Of a DNA stretch of 8,419 nt, positions 1 through 6,417 are shown piece by piece. The notes beneath the pieces are model-generated. The model worked only from the letters and a program-made list of their open reading frames with translations. It was not told where the DNA came from and ran no database searches. The translations under genes and the position numbers were made by a program. The stretch covers positions 1 through 8,419 of the forward strand of contig CALDKP010000158.1 in the NCBI GenBank assembly GCA_937898535.1. Direction: 5' to 3'. Positions within the stretch are counted from its first letter, which is position 1; each line of letters opens with the position of its first letter. This stretch comes from an uncultured Sphingomonadales bacterium (GTDB lineage Bacteria; Pseudomonadota; Alphaproteobacteria; Sphingomonadales; Sphingomonadaceae).

Positions 1-1062
1 CTGTTCAGATAAAGCCACGCTCTCGCTCTGAAGGTGCGCGAGCGCGTCAGCGGCGTCATGGGTTAACTTGCCCTCACGCGCGCCATCTTCGGCCATGCGG
101 GACGCTTGCGCTGACAAATCCGACTGCCGCTGCAATATCCGTTCCTGCTCACCCGTTAGTTGGACGAGTTTGTTGGAAACGTCATTTGCCGCATCGCGTG
201 CTGCCATTGCAACGGCGCGGGCGTTTGCCAATTGGGTCACGGCGTCCTGTTGCCGTTCGGTTAAAGCACGCTGCGTGGCGGCGGCGCTGTCTACGGCTGC
301 CGTCGCGGCATTGGCCTCAGCACGCGCAGCATCAGCCGCAGCCTTGGCCTCGCGCCAACGCACGAAAATAAGCCGGGCTTCGGCCTGCAATATGTCTTTT
401 GACAAGGTGCGGTAGCGTTCGGCCTGTTTGGCCTGCCGCCGCAATTGCCCCGCGCGGGCGTCCATGTCGGCGAGGATCGTTGCCAGCCGTGCAAGGTTGC
501 TTTCTGCCGCGCGCAGTTTTTGTTCGGCGTCTTTGCGCCGCACGTGCAGTCCGGAGATGCCCGCCGCTTCCTCGAGCATCTGCCGCCGTTCCTGTGGCTT
601 TGCAGAGATGATTGCGCCAATCCGGCCCTGACTGACGAGGGCAGGCGAATGTGCCCCTGTCGCGGCGTCCGCAAAGATGAGGGCGACATCTTTGGCGCGC
701 ACATCTCTGCCGTTCGAGCGATAGGCCGATCCGGCGCCGCGTTCGATCCGCCGGGTAACTTCCAGTTCCTGATCGCCGTCATGTGCAGCGTCGCCATCAT
801 CGCTGCGTTCCGCCAATATAGTGACTTCGGCAAAGTCACGCGGCGGTCGGGACGCTGTACCCGCAAAGATCACATCTTCCATGCCCGCGCCGCGCATCGA
901 TTTTGCGCTGCTCTCGCCCATGACCCAACGGATCGCTTCCAGCAGGTTGGATTTACCGCAACCATTGGGCCCGACGATACCCGTCAGGCCGTTTTCGATC
1001 CGCAATTCCGCGGGCTCGACAAAGCTTTTGAAGCCGACCAGTTTCAGCTTCTTTATACGCAA
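1..1062 (-). CDS. smc: Chromosome segregation ATPase SMC, N-terminal part (runs off the left edge)
   Basis: This is the N-terminal 354 codons of the SMC condensin ATPase, which dimerises with ScpA/ScpB and organises and segregates the chromosome. Seen: an ABC-type head with Walker A GPNGCGKSN at residues 31-39, the Q-loop SQGRIG at 144-149, then KPQERRQMLEEAAGI at 155-169. From about residue 175 it becomes an Ala/Gln/Glu/Arg-rich heptad-like helix, the start of the coiled coil. Hinge, second coil and C-terminal head lie outside the window. The start is TTG at 1062: the only upstream in-frame codons before a TGA stop (1092-1090) include no start, and GGAG lies 7 bases upstream. Translation from TTG begins MRIKKLKLVGFKSF, as expected for alphaproteobacterial SMC. 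It is last in the DUF721-dsbA-dsbA-smc run. The start region can fold into a hairpin (1055-1083). Family assignment is very secure; I saw no internal stop. Confidence 0.96.
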   Translation of the reverse strand, partial: MRIKKLKLVGFKSFVEPAELRIENGLTGIVGPNGCGKSNLLEAIRWVMGESSAKSMRGAGMEDVIFAGTASRPPRDFAEVTILAERSDDGDAAHDGDQELEVTRRIERGAGSAYRSNGRDVRAKDVALIFADAATGAHSPALVSQGRIGAIISAKPQERRQMLEEAAGISGLHVRRKDAEQKLRAAESNLARLATILADMDARAGQLRRQAKQAERYRTLSKDILQAEARLIFVRWREAKAAADAARAEANAATAAVDSAAATQRALTERQQDAVTQLANARAVAMAARDAANDVSNKLVQLTGEQERILQRQSDLSAQASRMAEDGAREGKLTHDAADALAHLQSESVALSEQ

Positions 1063-1083
1063 CGGGCTGCTCCGGTTGCGTAT
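1055..1083 (-). promoter_or_regulatory. Inverted repeat over the smc translation start
   Basis: A perfect 9-bp inverted repeat has arms at 1055-1063 and 1075-1083 (ATACGCAAC / GTTGCGTAT) and an 11-base loop at 1064-1074. Read on the smc mRNA, the upstream arm is followed by a loop containing GGAG, and the downstream arm contains the TTG start codon. One mismatch inside the arms is followed by two more G-C pairs, leaving a loop of about 5 bases. The symmetry is seen directly. A role in controlling smc translation, or as a protein-binding site, is inference. Confidence 0.5.
1070..1073 (-). promoter_or_regulatory. Shine-Dalgarno site of smc
   Basis: GGAG on the minus strand lies 7 bases before the TTG at 1062. 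It fixes the smc start, because no ATG or GTG is available in frame between this site and the upstream stop. It falls in the loop of the inverted repeat at 1055-1083. Confidence 0.75.
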
Positions 1084-1114
1084 GAGGCGATGTCAGTGCC
1101 CCCCCGAGCCATGC

Positions 1115-1852
1115 TTAGCGCGCGCCAGCCTCGATCAGCTTGGTCTTCACCTGGTTCCACGAACTGGCGTCCAGCTTTGCGCCGTTGAGCATGAAAAATG
1201 GTGTTCCACTCACGCCGTCATCTTTTGTACCGCGCTCTGTGGTCTTAATCAGGCCATCGATTGCCGCTTTGTCCGACAGACACGCCTTGGCTTGGTCTTC
1301 GCTAATGCCACGCGATTTTACGAATTCAATCAGGCCCATTTTCGTACCCAGCAAGGTTGCAATTTGCTCTGGCGACATTTTTTGCATCGCTTGCTGATCT
1401 GCCTCTGTCACCGTGCTGATTTTGCCCAGCCAGGCAGGCTGTTCGGCGTAAAGCTGATCGGTCAGCGGGAAAAATGCTTCAGGACCGCTGCATTGGGCCA
1501 GCAGGAAACCGGGAACGTCCTGAATACCATGGACCAGAAAGGGACGGAATTCCATCGACACGCGGCCGCTGTTGACGATTTCATGCAGCTCTTCCGATGC
1601 CTGCACAGCGAATTGCGCACAACCGGGGCAGGTGATTGCGCCATATTCGACCAGCTTCAACGGCGCGTCCGGATTGCCCATTTTATAGCCGCCAAATTCG
1701 GTTTTGCTGACGACGTCGACCCATGTCTTATCGACGGGGGCTGCCACCTTAGCGATCGGTTCGCCTTTCGGGGCACCCGCTGTGTCACCGCCGCTACAGG
1801 CTGCGAGCGCCAAAACTGCTAATGTTGTCGAAATGAGTGTCTTGATACGCAT
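1115..1852 (-). CDS. DsbA-like thiol oxidoreductase, predicted lipoprotein (CPGC)
   Basis: A 245-residue thioredoxin-fold protein of the DsbA/alpha-DsbA group, expected to make or shuffle disulfides in envelope proteins. The N-terminus is a short lipoprotein signal with lipobox LAAC at 16-19, so Cys19 would be lipidated; Ser at +2 suggests outer membrane sorting. The thioredoxin fold opens at about residue 62 (APLKLVEYGAITCPGC) with the redox motif CPGC at 75-78, and the cis-proline loop is SGTPFFMLNG (Pro218). A second cysteine pair, C121 and C191, matches the extra disulfide known in alphaproteobacterial DsbAs such as Wolbachia alpha-DsbA1. The ATG has a good GAAGGA Shine-Dalgarno 6 bases upstream (1859-1864). 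It lies 28 bases after its paralogue and 52 bases before smc. CPGC instead of the CPHC of E. coli DsbA implies altered redox potential or partner choice (inference). Whether it acts as oxidase or isomerase cannot be read from sequence. Confidence 0.9.
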   Translation of the reverse strand: MRIKTLISTTLAVLALAACSGGDTAGAPKGEPIAKVAAPVDKTWVDVVSKTEFGGYKMGNPDAPLKLVEYGAITCPGCAQFAVQASEELHEIVNSGRVSMEFRPFLVHGIQDVPGFLLAQCSGPEAFFPLTDQLYAEQPAWLGKISTVTEADQQAMQKMSPEQIATLLGTKMGLIEFVKSRGISEDQAKACLSDKAAIDGLIKTTERGTKDDGVSGTPFFMLNGAKLDASSWNQVKTKLIEAGAR

Positions 1853-1858
1853 GGGATA

Positions 1859-1864
1859 TCCTTC
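1859..1864 (-). promoter_or_regulatory. Shine-Dalgarno site of the lipoprotein DsbA gene
   Basis: GAAGGA on the minus strand ends 6 bases before the ATG at 1852. It is one of the strongest ribosome sites in the window and confirms this start. It sits in the 28-base gap after the upstream dsbA-like gene, so translation can restart independently. Confidence 0.7.
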
Positions 1865-1880
1865 AATTTGGAATGTCGAG

Positions 1881-2600
1881 TTATTTCAATACGGCTTTCA
1901 GTTCGGCCGCACTATGGACGTGGTCTTGCAAGGCGCCATTAACCATGAATGACGGTGTACCTTGCACGCCAAGTGCTGCTCCGGCTTCGGTCATATCGAT
2001 GACCGCATTCAATGCAGCCTTGTCCGCCAGACAGACTTTTGCTTGAGCTGGCGTGATGCCGCGCTGTTGCATGATTGGTCCAAGCCCAAGTGCGTCAAAC
2101 GCGCCGATCATGAAACCAACATAGTCTGCGGATTTAAGCTTTGCCTGCGTTTCAGCATTGATATTTTTGGTCTTGCCCAACCAGATCGACTGGGTTGCGA
2201 ACAAATGCCGCTGATTACCAAAAAATTTGCCCTTGCCACCACAACGCGCAAGCATGGCGGCGGTGAGGTCGACCGAGTTCAAAACCATATTGCGCACTTC
2301 GTAGCTGGCTTTGCCGGTTGCAACGGACTGTGCCTTGAATGCGGGCGCTTCTTTCAATTCAAAATCCGCACAATGTCCGCAGGTGTAACTTAGATATTCG
2401 ACCACCTTATTGCGGGCTGCCGGATTGCCCAAAACATGGGCGCCTTTGTCGGTTACAGTTACGGTGGAAAGCCATTTGCTTGGGGTAGGTGCAGCTGCCA
2501 GAGCGGCTGAAAGCGACGCCGCACCCAACAAGACGAAAAACAGGGACTTTTTTGCACGCAACATCGACATAGCCTTAGCCATTGAAACCATGACGTGCAT
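1881..2600 (-). CDS. DsbA-like periplasmic thiol oxidoreductase (CGHC)
   Basis: A 239-residue DsbA/alpha-DsbA-type thioredoxin-fold protein, paralogous to the next gene downstream. From the ATG at 2600 the N-terminus has 13 extra residues before MLRAKKSLFFVLLGAASLS, a classic Sec signal peptide with likely cleavage near AALAA-AP. The ATG at 2564 has AAGG 8 bases upstream and gives a signal peptide of normal length, so 2564 may be the true start; I list the longest frame. The redox motif is CGHC at 74-77 (protein-disulfide-isomerase-like), the cis-proline loop is QGTPSFMVNG (Pro216), and a second pair, C120 and C190, has the same 70-residue spacing as in the paralogue. There is no lipobox, so a soluble periplasmic protein is expected. 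It starts 6 bases after the DUF721 stop. Family confidence is high; division of labour with its neighbour is unknown. Confidence 0.9.
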   Translation of the reverse strand: MHVMVSMAKAMSMLRAKKSLFFVLLGAASLSAALAAAPTPSKWLSTVTVTDKGAHVLGNPAARNKVVEYLSYTCGHCADFELKEAPAFKAQSVATGKASYEVRNMVLNSVDLTAAMLARCGGKGKFFGNQRHLFATQSIWLGKTKNINAETQAKLKSADYVGFMIGAFDALGLGPIMQQRGITPAQAKVCLADKAALNAVIDMTEAGAALGVQGTPSFMVNGALQDHVHSAAELKAVLK

Positions 2601-2606
2601 CTGGAA

Positions 2607-3149
2607 TCACTCGCTGCCTTTGGCAAGGCTTTTTGCAAGGCTTTCGAGCACGGCAAACAGTTCGGGATCACCAATTTCGCGCAGAGATTCGCCCAGTTCC
2701 ATCGGTATAGGCTTTAGCGAAGGCGGCGCTATCGGTTGCCGTGCGGGTGGCTTTGCAACCGGCCCTTGGCGAACCTTGACCCGCGCGACGGCGCCATAGC
2801 CGAAAAAGCGATTCACCCGGTCGATAATCTCGGGAAGCACATGCTGGATCATCGTGGCATGCGCGCCTTCAACGGTCAGCTCAAGCGTGCCATCGGATTT
2901 CTTGCCAATGGGAAAACGGATCGCTTCAGGCGCAGAGACAGCAGCGTAACGCGCGCCAACAATTTCGTCCCATCGGCTAACGACAGAACTTTGCACAAAG
3001 CCAAAGCGTCGGAACGCCGCCCTGCCGATTTCGGGCATGAGTGCGGACACCGCTTTGGCTTCGCCGCCGCGCGGACGTTGAAACGTCTTGGGCGTTACCG
3101 GCTTTTTCGGGCCCTTTGGCGCTGTTGGTGGCTTGCCTTTATCCATCAC
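2607..3149 (-). CDS. DUF721 (DciA-like) domain protein
   Basis: A 180-residue protein with a DUF721 domain. The first 30 or so residues are Pro/Lys-rich and probably disordered. The domain spans about 36-128 and shows the family pattern: RWDEIVG at 59-65, SAPEAIRFP, a TLELTVEGAHATMIQHVLPEI strand-helix stretch, then INRFFGYGAV-type residues (VNRFFGYGAV at 112-121). A Pro-rich linker (131-147) leads to a predicted C-terminal helix (about 148-177). DUF721 includes DciA, which helps load the replicative helicase DnaB; whether this alphaproteobacterial copy does so is inference. The longest frame starts with GTG at 3149, and the adjoining ATG at 3146 is equally possible; neither has a clear Shine-Dalgarno. 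It heads the dsbA-dsbA-smc run and is divergent from mutY with start codons 7 bases apart. The end carries a short direct repeat encoding LAKSLAK. Confidence 0.88.
   Translation of the reverse strand: MMDKGKPPTAPKGPKKPVTPKTFQRPRGGEAKAVSALMPEIGRAAFRRFGFVQSSVVSRWDEIVGARYAAVSAPEAIRFPIGKKSDGTLELTVEGAHATMIQHVLPEIIDRVNRFFGYGAVARVKVRQGPVAKPPARQPIAPPSLKPIPMELGESLREIGDPELFAVLESLAKSLAKGSE
2622..2643 (-). repeat. Short direct repeat in the DUF721 gene end
   Basis: GCAAGGCTTT occurs twice, separated by TT, giving a 12-base period. On the coding strand it encodes LAKSLAK within the C-terminal helix. It is in frame and probably a small local duplication. Confidence 0.55.
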
Positions 3150-3156
3150 CTAATCC

Positions 3157-4242
3157 ATGCCATTTTACATGCCTGCCGTCCAACAGACTGACCAGAATTC
3201 TGGGGATATCGCCGAGCGTCTGCTGGCGCATTATGATGTTCATGCCCGAACCTTGCCATGGCGGAAATTGCCGGGGCAGGGTTTCGCGGACCCATATCAT
3301 GTCTGGTTGTCGGAAATCATGTTGCAGCAGACCACGGTCGCCGCCGTCGGTGCCTATTTCCGCAAATTTACCCAGACGTGGCCCAATTTTGCGGCCCTAG
3401 CTGCGGCTGATGATGCTGATGTTATGGCCGCATGGGCCGGGCTTGGTTATTATGCCCGTGCCCGCAATCTGTTAAAATGCGCACGCGTGGTTGTTTCCGA
3501 ATATCAGGGGCAATTGCCTTCCTATGAAGCAGATTTGCTAAAGCTGCCCGGCATCGGTCCTTACACAGCAGCGGCGATTGCAGCGATCGCATTTGGGCGG
3601 CGCGCGGTGGTGGTCGACGCCAATGTCGAGCGGGTGGTATCGCGGCTATTTGCGATATCGACGCCGCTGCCGCAGGCAAAGCCACCCATTCGCGAGGCTA
3701 CGGATAGCATCACGCCAGAACTGAGGGCAGGCGATTTTGCGCAGGCGATGATGGATCTGGGCGCGGGTATCTGCTCAGTACGGTCTCCTTCGTGCCTGAT
3801 TTGCCCCATCCAGTCCGCATGTGCCGCCTTTCGTGCGGGCAACCCCGAAGCCTTTCCGACTAAATTGCCCAAAAGCGCAAAGCCGCAACGGGTGGGGCAT
3901 GTGTATTGGATTGAACGCGATGCCCATGTCTGGCTGCTGCGCCGTGATGATCGCGGCTTGCTTGCGGGCATGCGGGCATTGCCTGATGACGGATGGACAG
4001 CGCGCATCGACGGTGACGCAATTCCGCCCGCCCTGGCCCAATGGCAAAAATTGCCAGCGCAGGTTTCGCATATATTCACGCATTTTTCCCTTACCCTGAA
4101 CATTGCCGTTACGTCATGGCCAGCAGACGCGGACGGCCCCGGTGAGGGCGAGTGGTGGCCGCTAAAATCGCTCGACAATGCTGGTCTGCCGACCGTATTC
4201 AGAAAAGTGACTGAGGCGGTTTTGAACGCAGGAGAGAGATGA
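3157..4242 (+). CDS. mutY: A/G-specific adenine glycosylase MutY
   Basis: This base-excision repair enzyme removes adenine mispaired with 8-oxoguanine, preventing G:C to T:A mutations. At 361 residues the length is normal. Seen in order: catalytic Glu53 in SEIMLQQTTV, helix-hairpin-helix LPGIGPYTAAA at 130-140, catalytic Asp154 in VVVDANVERVV, and the iron-sulfur ligands Cys206, 213, 216 and 222 (C-x6-C-x2-C-x5-C). A C-terminal NUDIX-like 8-oxoG-sensing domain spans about 245-358, with loop HIFTHF at 305-310, the counterpart of the FSH loop of E. coli MutY, here with Thr in place of Ser. The ATG at 3157 gives the longest frame; ATG 3169 is possible, and neither has a recognisable ribosome site, so a leaderless or very short leader is possible. 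The promoter would have to lie inside the divergent DUF721 gene. The stop overlaps the start of the next gene (ATGA). Confidence 0.97.
   Translation: MPFYMPAVQQTDQNSGDIAERLLAHYDVHARTLPWRKLPGQGFADPYHVWLSEIMLQQTTVAAVGAYFRKFTQTWPNFAALAAADDADVMAAWAGLGYYARARNLLKCARVVVSEYQGQLPSYEADLLKLPGIGPYTAAAIAAIAFGRRAVVVDANVERVVSRLFAISTPLPQAKPPIREATDSITPELRAGDFAQAMMDLGAGICSVRSPSCLICPIQSACAAFRAGNPEAFPTKLPKSAKPQRVGHVYWIERDAHVWLLRRDDRGLLAGMRALPDDGWTARIDGDAIPPALAQWQKLPAQVSHIFTHFSLTLNIAVTSWPADADGPGEGEWWPLKSLDNAGLPTVFRKVTEAVLNAGER
4230..4234 (+). promoter_or_regulatory. Shine-Dalgarno site of the serine hydrolase gene
   Basis: AGGAG inside the last codons of mutY lies 4 bases before the ATG at 4239 and 7 bases before the second ATG at 4242. 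The spacing favours 4242 slightly; the two starts differ by one Met only. Confidence 0.65.
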
Positions 4243-5543
4243 TGGACGTACAAGCAACAGGCCAGATCATGATGGATCGGCGCGGATTACTGGCATGGGG
4301 CGGGCGACTGGCAGGGGCCGGAGCCGCTGGCGCTTTCCTGCCCGGCATGGCTTGGGCGCAGGCTGCCGAAAAATATCCTACGATTAAAGCCGAATTTGAA
4401 AGCTATGTTTCATCGGGCAAGCTTCCGGGCGTTTTGGCAACCATTGGCCGGGCGTCTGGTCTGCCAGACGTCATTGCCGTTGGTACGCAAGGACTGGGCG
4501 AGAAAACGCCTGTCAATATCGACTCATTATGGCGCGTCTATTCGATGACGAAGCCTATCACAGGCATGGCCGCGATGATTTTGGTTGGCGAAGGCGAGAT
4601 GAAGCTCGACCAGCCCATCTCCGAATTCCTCCCTGAATTCGCCAACATGACAGTATTGACCGATCCTGAAAAAAGCATGGATGCGGTTCCGGCCAAGAAC
4701 CAGATTACGGTTCGCCACTTGTTGACACATACGGCTGGCCTTGGATATTCCATCATCACCAAGGGGCCGTTGCTTCAGGCTTATTTGGACAACGGCATTA
4801 CGCCGGGCATCGTCAGCCGCTTTCCTATTCCAGGTCAGCCAACCAGCACGCCGACCCCCGATCTGAAGACATTTTCGGAACGGCTTGCGAAATTGCCGTT
4901 GATTGCAGAACCCGGAACCAAATGGAGCTATTCCATCTCGCTCGATTTGTTGGGCCGCGTGATTGAAGTTGCCAGCGGTATGGACTTTGAGGCCTTCCTC
5001 AAGACACGCATTTTCGAACCGCTGAAAATGAACAGCAGCTATTTCCAAGTGCCAAAGTCGGAAACGCCGCGATTGGTTTCAAACTATGCGCCCGTCAACG
5101 GTGTCCTGTTCCCAATCGATCCCGCGGCGACGAGCATCTATCTCGACAAGCCTGCCTTTGCCTTTGGTGGTGCAGGTGTGGTCTGTTCGGCGCGCGATTA
5201 TGACCGGTTCCTCAACATGCTTGCCAATTATGGTGAGCTGGACGGCGTGCGGATCATGTCACCAAAAACTGCAGCGCTCGCAATGTCCGACCTTTTGCCC
5301 CCTGCCGTGTCAACCGACGGTACTTTTGCGGAAGGCGCGGGCTTTGGCGCGGGCGGACGCGTTGGCAAGGGCGCGAACGAGGGCGTATATGGTTGGGGTG
5401 GTGCTGCCGGCACCGTTGCGTTCGTCGACCCGAAGCGCAAGTTGCGCGCGATTTGCATGGCGCAATATATGCCAAGCAACGCCTATCCGTTCCACGAGAA
5501 TTTCGCAAAATGGGTCCTGAAGGACCTTGGCCTGCCAGCCTGA
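4239..5543 (+). CDS. Tat-exported serine hydrolase, class C beta-lactamase / EstB esterase family
   Basis: A 434-residue member of the beta-lactamase-related serine hydrolase family (PF00144). Seen: an N-terminal twin-arginine signal with DRRGLLAWGG at 13-22, a hydrophobic Ala/Gly stretch and AxA cleavage sites near AWAQA (38-42), pointing to folded export to the periplasm. The nucleophile motif is SMTK at 102-105 (Ser102, Lys105). The Tyr motif is WSYSISLDLLG, giving Tyr231 with Ile where YxN enzymes have Asn. The third box is YGWGGAAGT with W386-G-G in place of the KTG of true beta-lactamases. The WGG box and altered YxN resemble EstB-type esterases, so an esterase or other acyl hydrolase is more likely than antibiotic hydrolysis (inference; substrate unknown). 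It overlaps the mutY stop by 4 bases and precedes nudC by 4 bases, so co-transcription is likely. Family is secure, substrate is not. Confidence 0.93.
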   Translation: MMDVQATGQIMMDRRGLLAWGGRLAGAGAAGAFLPGMAWAQAAEKYPTIKAEFESYVSSGKLPGVLATIGRASGLPDVIAVGTQGLGEKTPVNIDSLWRVYSMTKPITGMAAMILVGEGEMKLDQPISEFLPEFANMTVLTDPEKSMDAVPAKNQITVRHLLTHTAGLGYSIITKGPLLQAYLDNGITPGIVSRFPIPGQPTSTPTPDLKTFSERLAKLPLIAEPGTKWSYSISLDLLGRVIEVASGMDFEAFLKTRIFEPLKMNSSYFQVPKSETPRLVSNYAPVNGVLFPIDPAATSIYLDKPAFAFGGAGVVCSARDYDRFLNMLANYGELDGVRIMSPKTAALAMSDLLPPAVSTDGTFAEGAGFGAGGRVGKGANEGVYGWGGAAGTVAFVDPKRKLRAICMAQYMPSNAYPFHENFAKWVLKDLGLPA

Positions 5544-5547
5544 TCCG

Positions 5548-6417
5548 ATGATGTCGCCGGGATTTACGGGCTCACCGCTCGATCGCGCCGACCGCGTCCG
5601 CAACGACGCGGAAGCCTATGGCGCTCTGCTCGCTGACTGGCGTGCGCGGGTTTTGGGTCTCGATGGCCTTGATCCCCGCGTCAGCGATGCAGGCGGCTTG
5701 CATTGGCATTCGCTGGCAGAGCTAGATGGTTCGGAAGAGCTGATCTTACTTGGCCTGTCCGATGATAAGCCGCACTTTGTCGCCGTCGTTGAAGCGACCG
5801 GAGACGCATTCCGTTCGCCCGCTATCTGGCGGGCCCTTTCCATGCTGCCTGCCGAAGATGCCGCAATTTACGGCACCGCGCGCAGCCTGATCGAATGGCA
5901 CAATAACCATCGCTTTTGCGGGCGTTGCGGACATGCCACAGTGCTGTTCCGTGCGGGATGGGGCCGCAAATGCGGCAATTGCGCAAAGGAGCATTTTCCA
6001 CGCACCGACCCTGTGGTCATCATGCTTGCCGAATATGAAGGCAAAGCGCTCGTCGGTCGCCAGTCGCGCTTCCCGCCGGGAAATTACTCGGCACTCGCAG
6101 GCTTTTTGGAACCCGGTGAAAGCATGGAGGAAGCGGTTCGTCGTGAAATCCATGAAGAGGCCGGCGTCACCTGCGGCGCCGTGCGCTATGTCACCAGCCA
6201 GCCATGGCCATTTGGCGGTTCGCAACTGATGATGGCGTGTATCGCTGATGCGCAAAGCGACGCGCTGGTCCTCGACACCACCGAAATAGAAGACGCCATG
6301 TGGGTCACAAAGGAAGAAGCGCGCGCTGCGCTGGAAGGTGCTTCGGACCGCCGTTTCAATGCGCCGCCGCCCTTTGCGATTGCGCATAGCCTTTTGAAAT
6401 ATTGGGTGTCGCAATGA
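5548..6417 (+). CDS. nudC: NADH pyrophosphatase / NAD-capped RNA decapping hydrolase NudC
   Basis: A 289-residue Nudix hydrolase that splits NAD(H) to NMN(H) and AMP; E. coli NudC also removes NAD caps from RNA. Seen in order: an N-terminal domain, the zinc ribbon FCGRCG...CGNC (Cys124, 127, 142, 145), a complete Nudix box from Gly185 to Val207 (GFLEPGESMEEAVRREIHEE...), and the family signature SQPWPF at 217-222. After SQPWPF the usual Pro-x-Ser reads Gly-Gly-Ser, a small departure from the SQPWPFPxS consensus. The ATG at 5548 lies just after the upstream stop (5541-5543). An in-frame TTG at 5527 would add 7 residues and overlap the serine hydrolase; ATG is preferred, although no good ribosome site is visible. 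Translational coupling with the upstream gene is plausible. The stop overlaps the next start (ATGA). Confidence 0.96.
   Translation: MMSPGFTGSPLDRADRVRNDAEAYGALLADWRARVLGLDGLDPRVSDAGGLHWHSLAELDGSEELILLGLSDDKPHFVAVVEATGDAFRSPAIWRALSMLPAEDAAIYGTARSLIEWHNNHRFCGRCGHATVLFRAGWGRKCGNCAKEHFPRTDPVVIMLAEYEGKALVGRQSRFPPGNYSALAGFLEPGESMEEAVRREIHEEAGVTCGAVRYVTSQPWPFGGSQLMMACIADAQSDALVLDTTEIEDAMWVTKEEARAALEGASDRRFNAPPPFAIAHSLLKYWVSQ

Noticed and set aside
291..866. Alternative long frames opposite or within smc on both strands.
   Set aside because: They are shadows of the smc coding frame, rich in Arg/Ala/Ser/Pro with no motif, and smc is unambiguous.
1854..1861. Palindrome GGATATCC before the lipoprotein dsbA gene, as an operator.
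   Set aside because: At 8 bp it is too short to support alone, and it overlaps the Shine-Dalgarno sequence, which explains part of it.
3139..3147. TTATCCATC resembling a DnaA box at the DUF721/mutY boundary.
   Set aside because: It matches only 7 of 9 positions of TTATCCACA, is a single copy, and is explained by the Met-Asp-Lys start codons of the DUF721 gene.
4728..4760. TTGACA followed by an AT-richer stretch, as a sigma-70-like promoter inside the serine hydrolase gene.
   Set aside because: It is within coding sequence, no convincing -10 element at proper spacing was found, and no gene starts just downstream.
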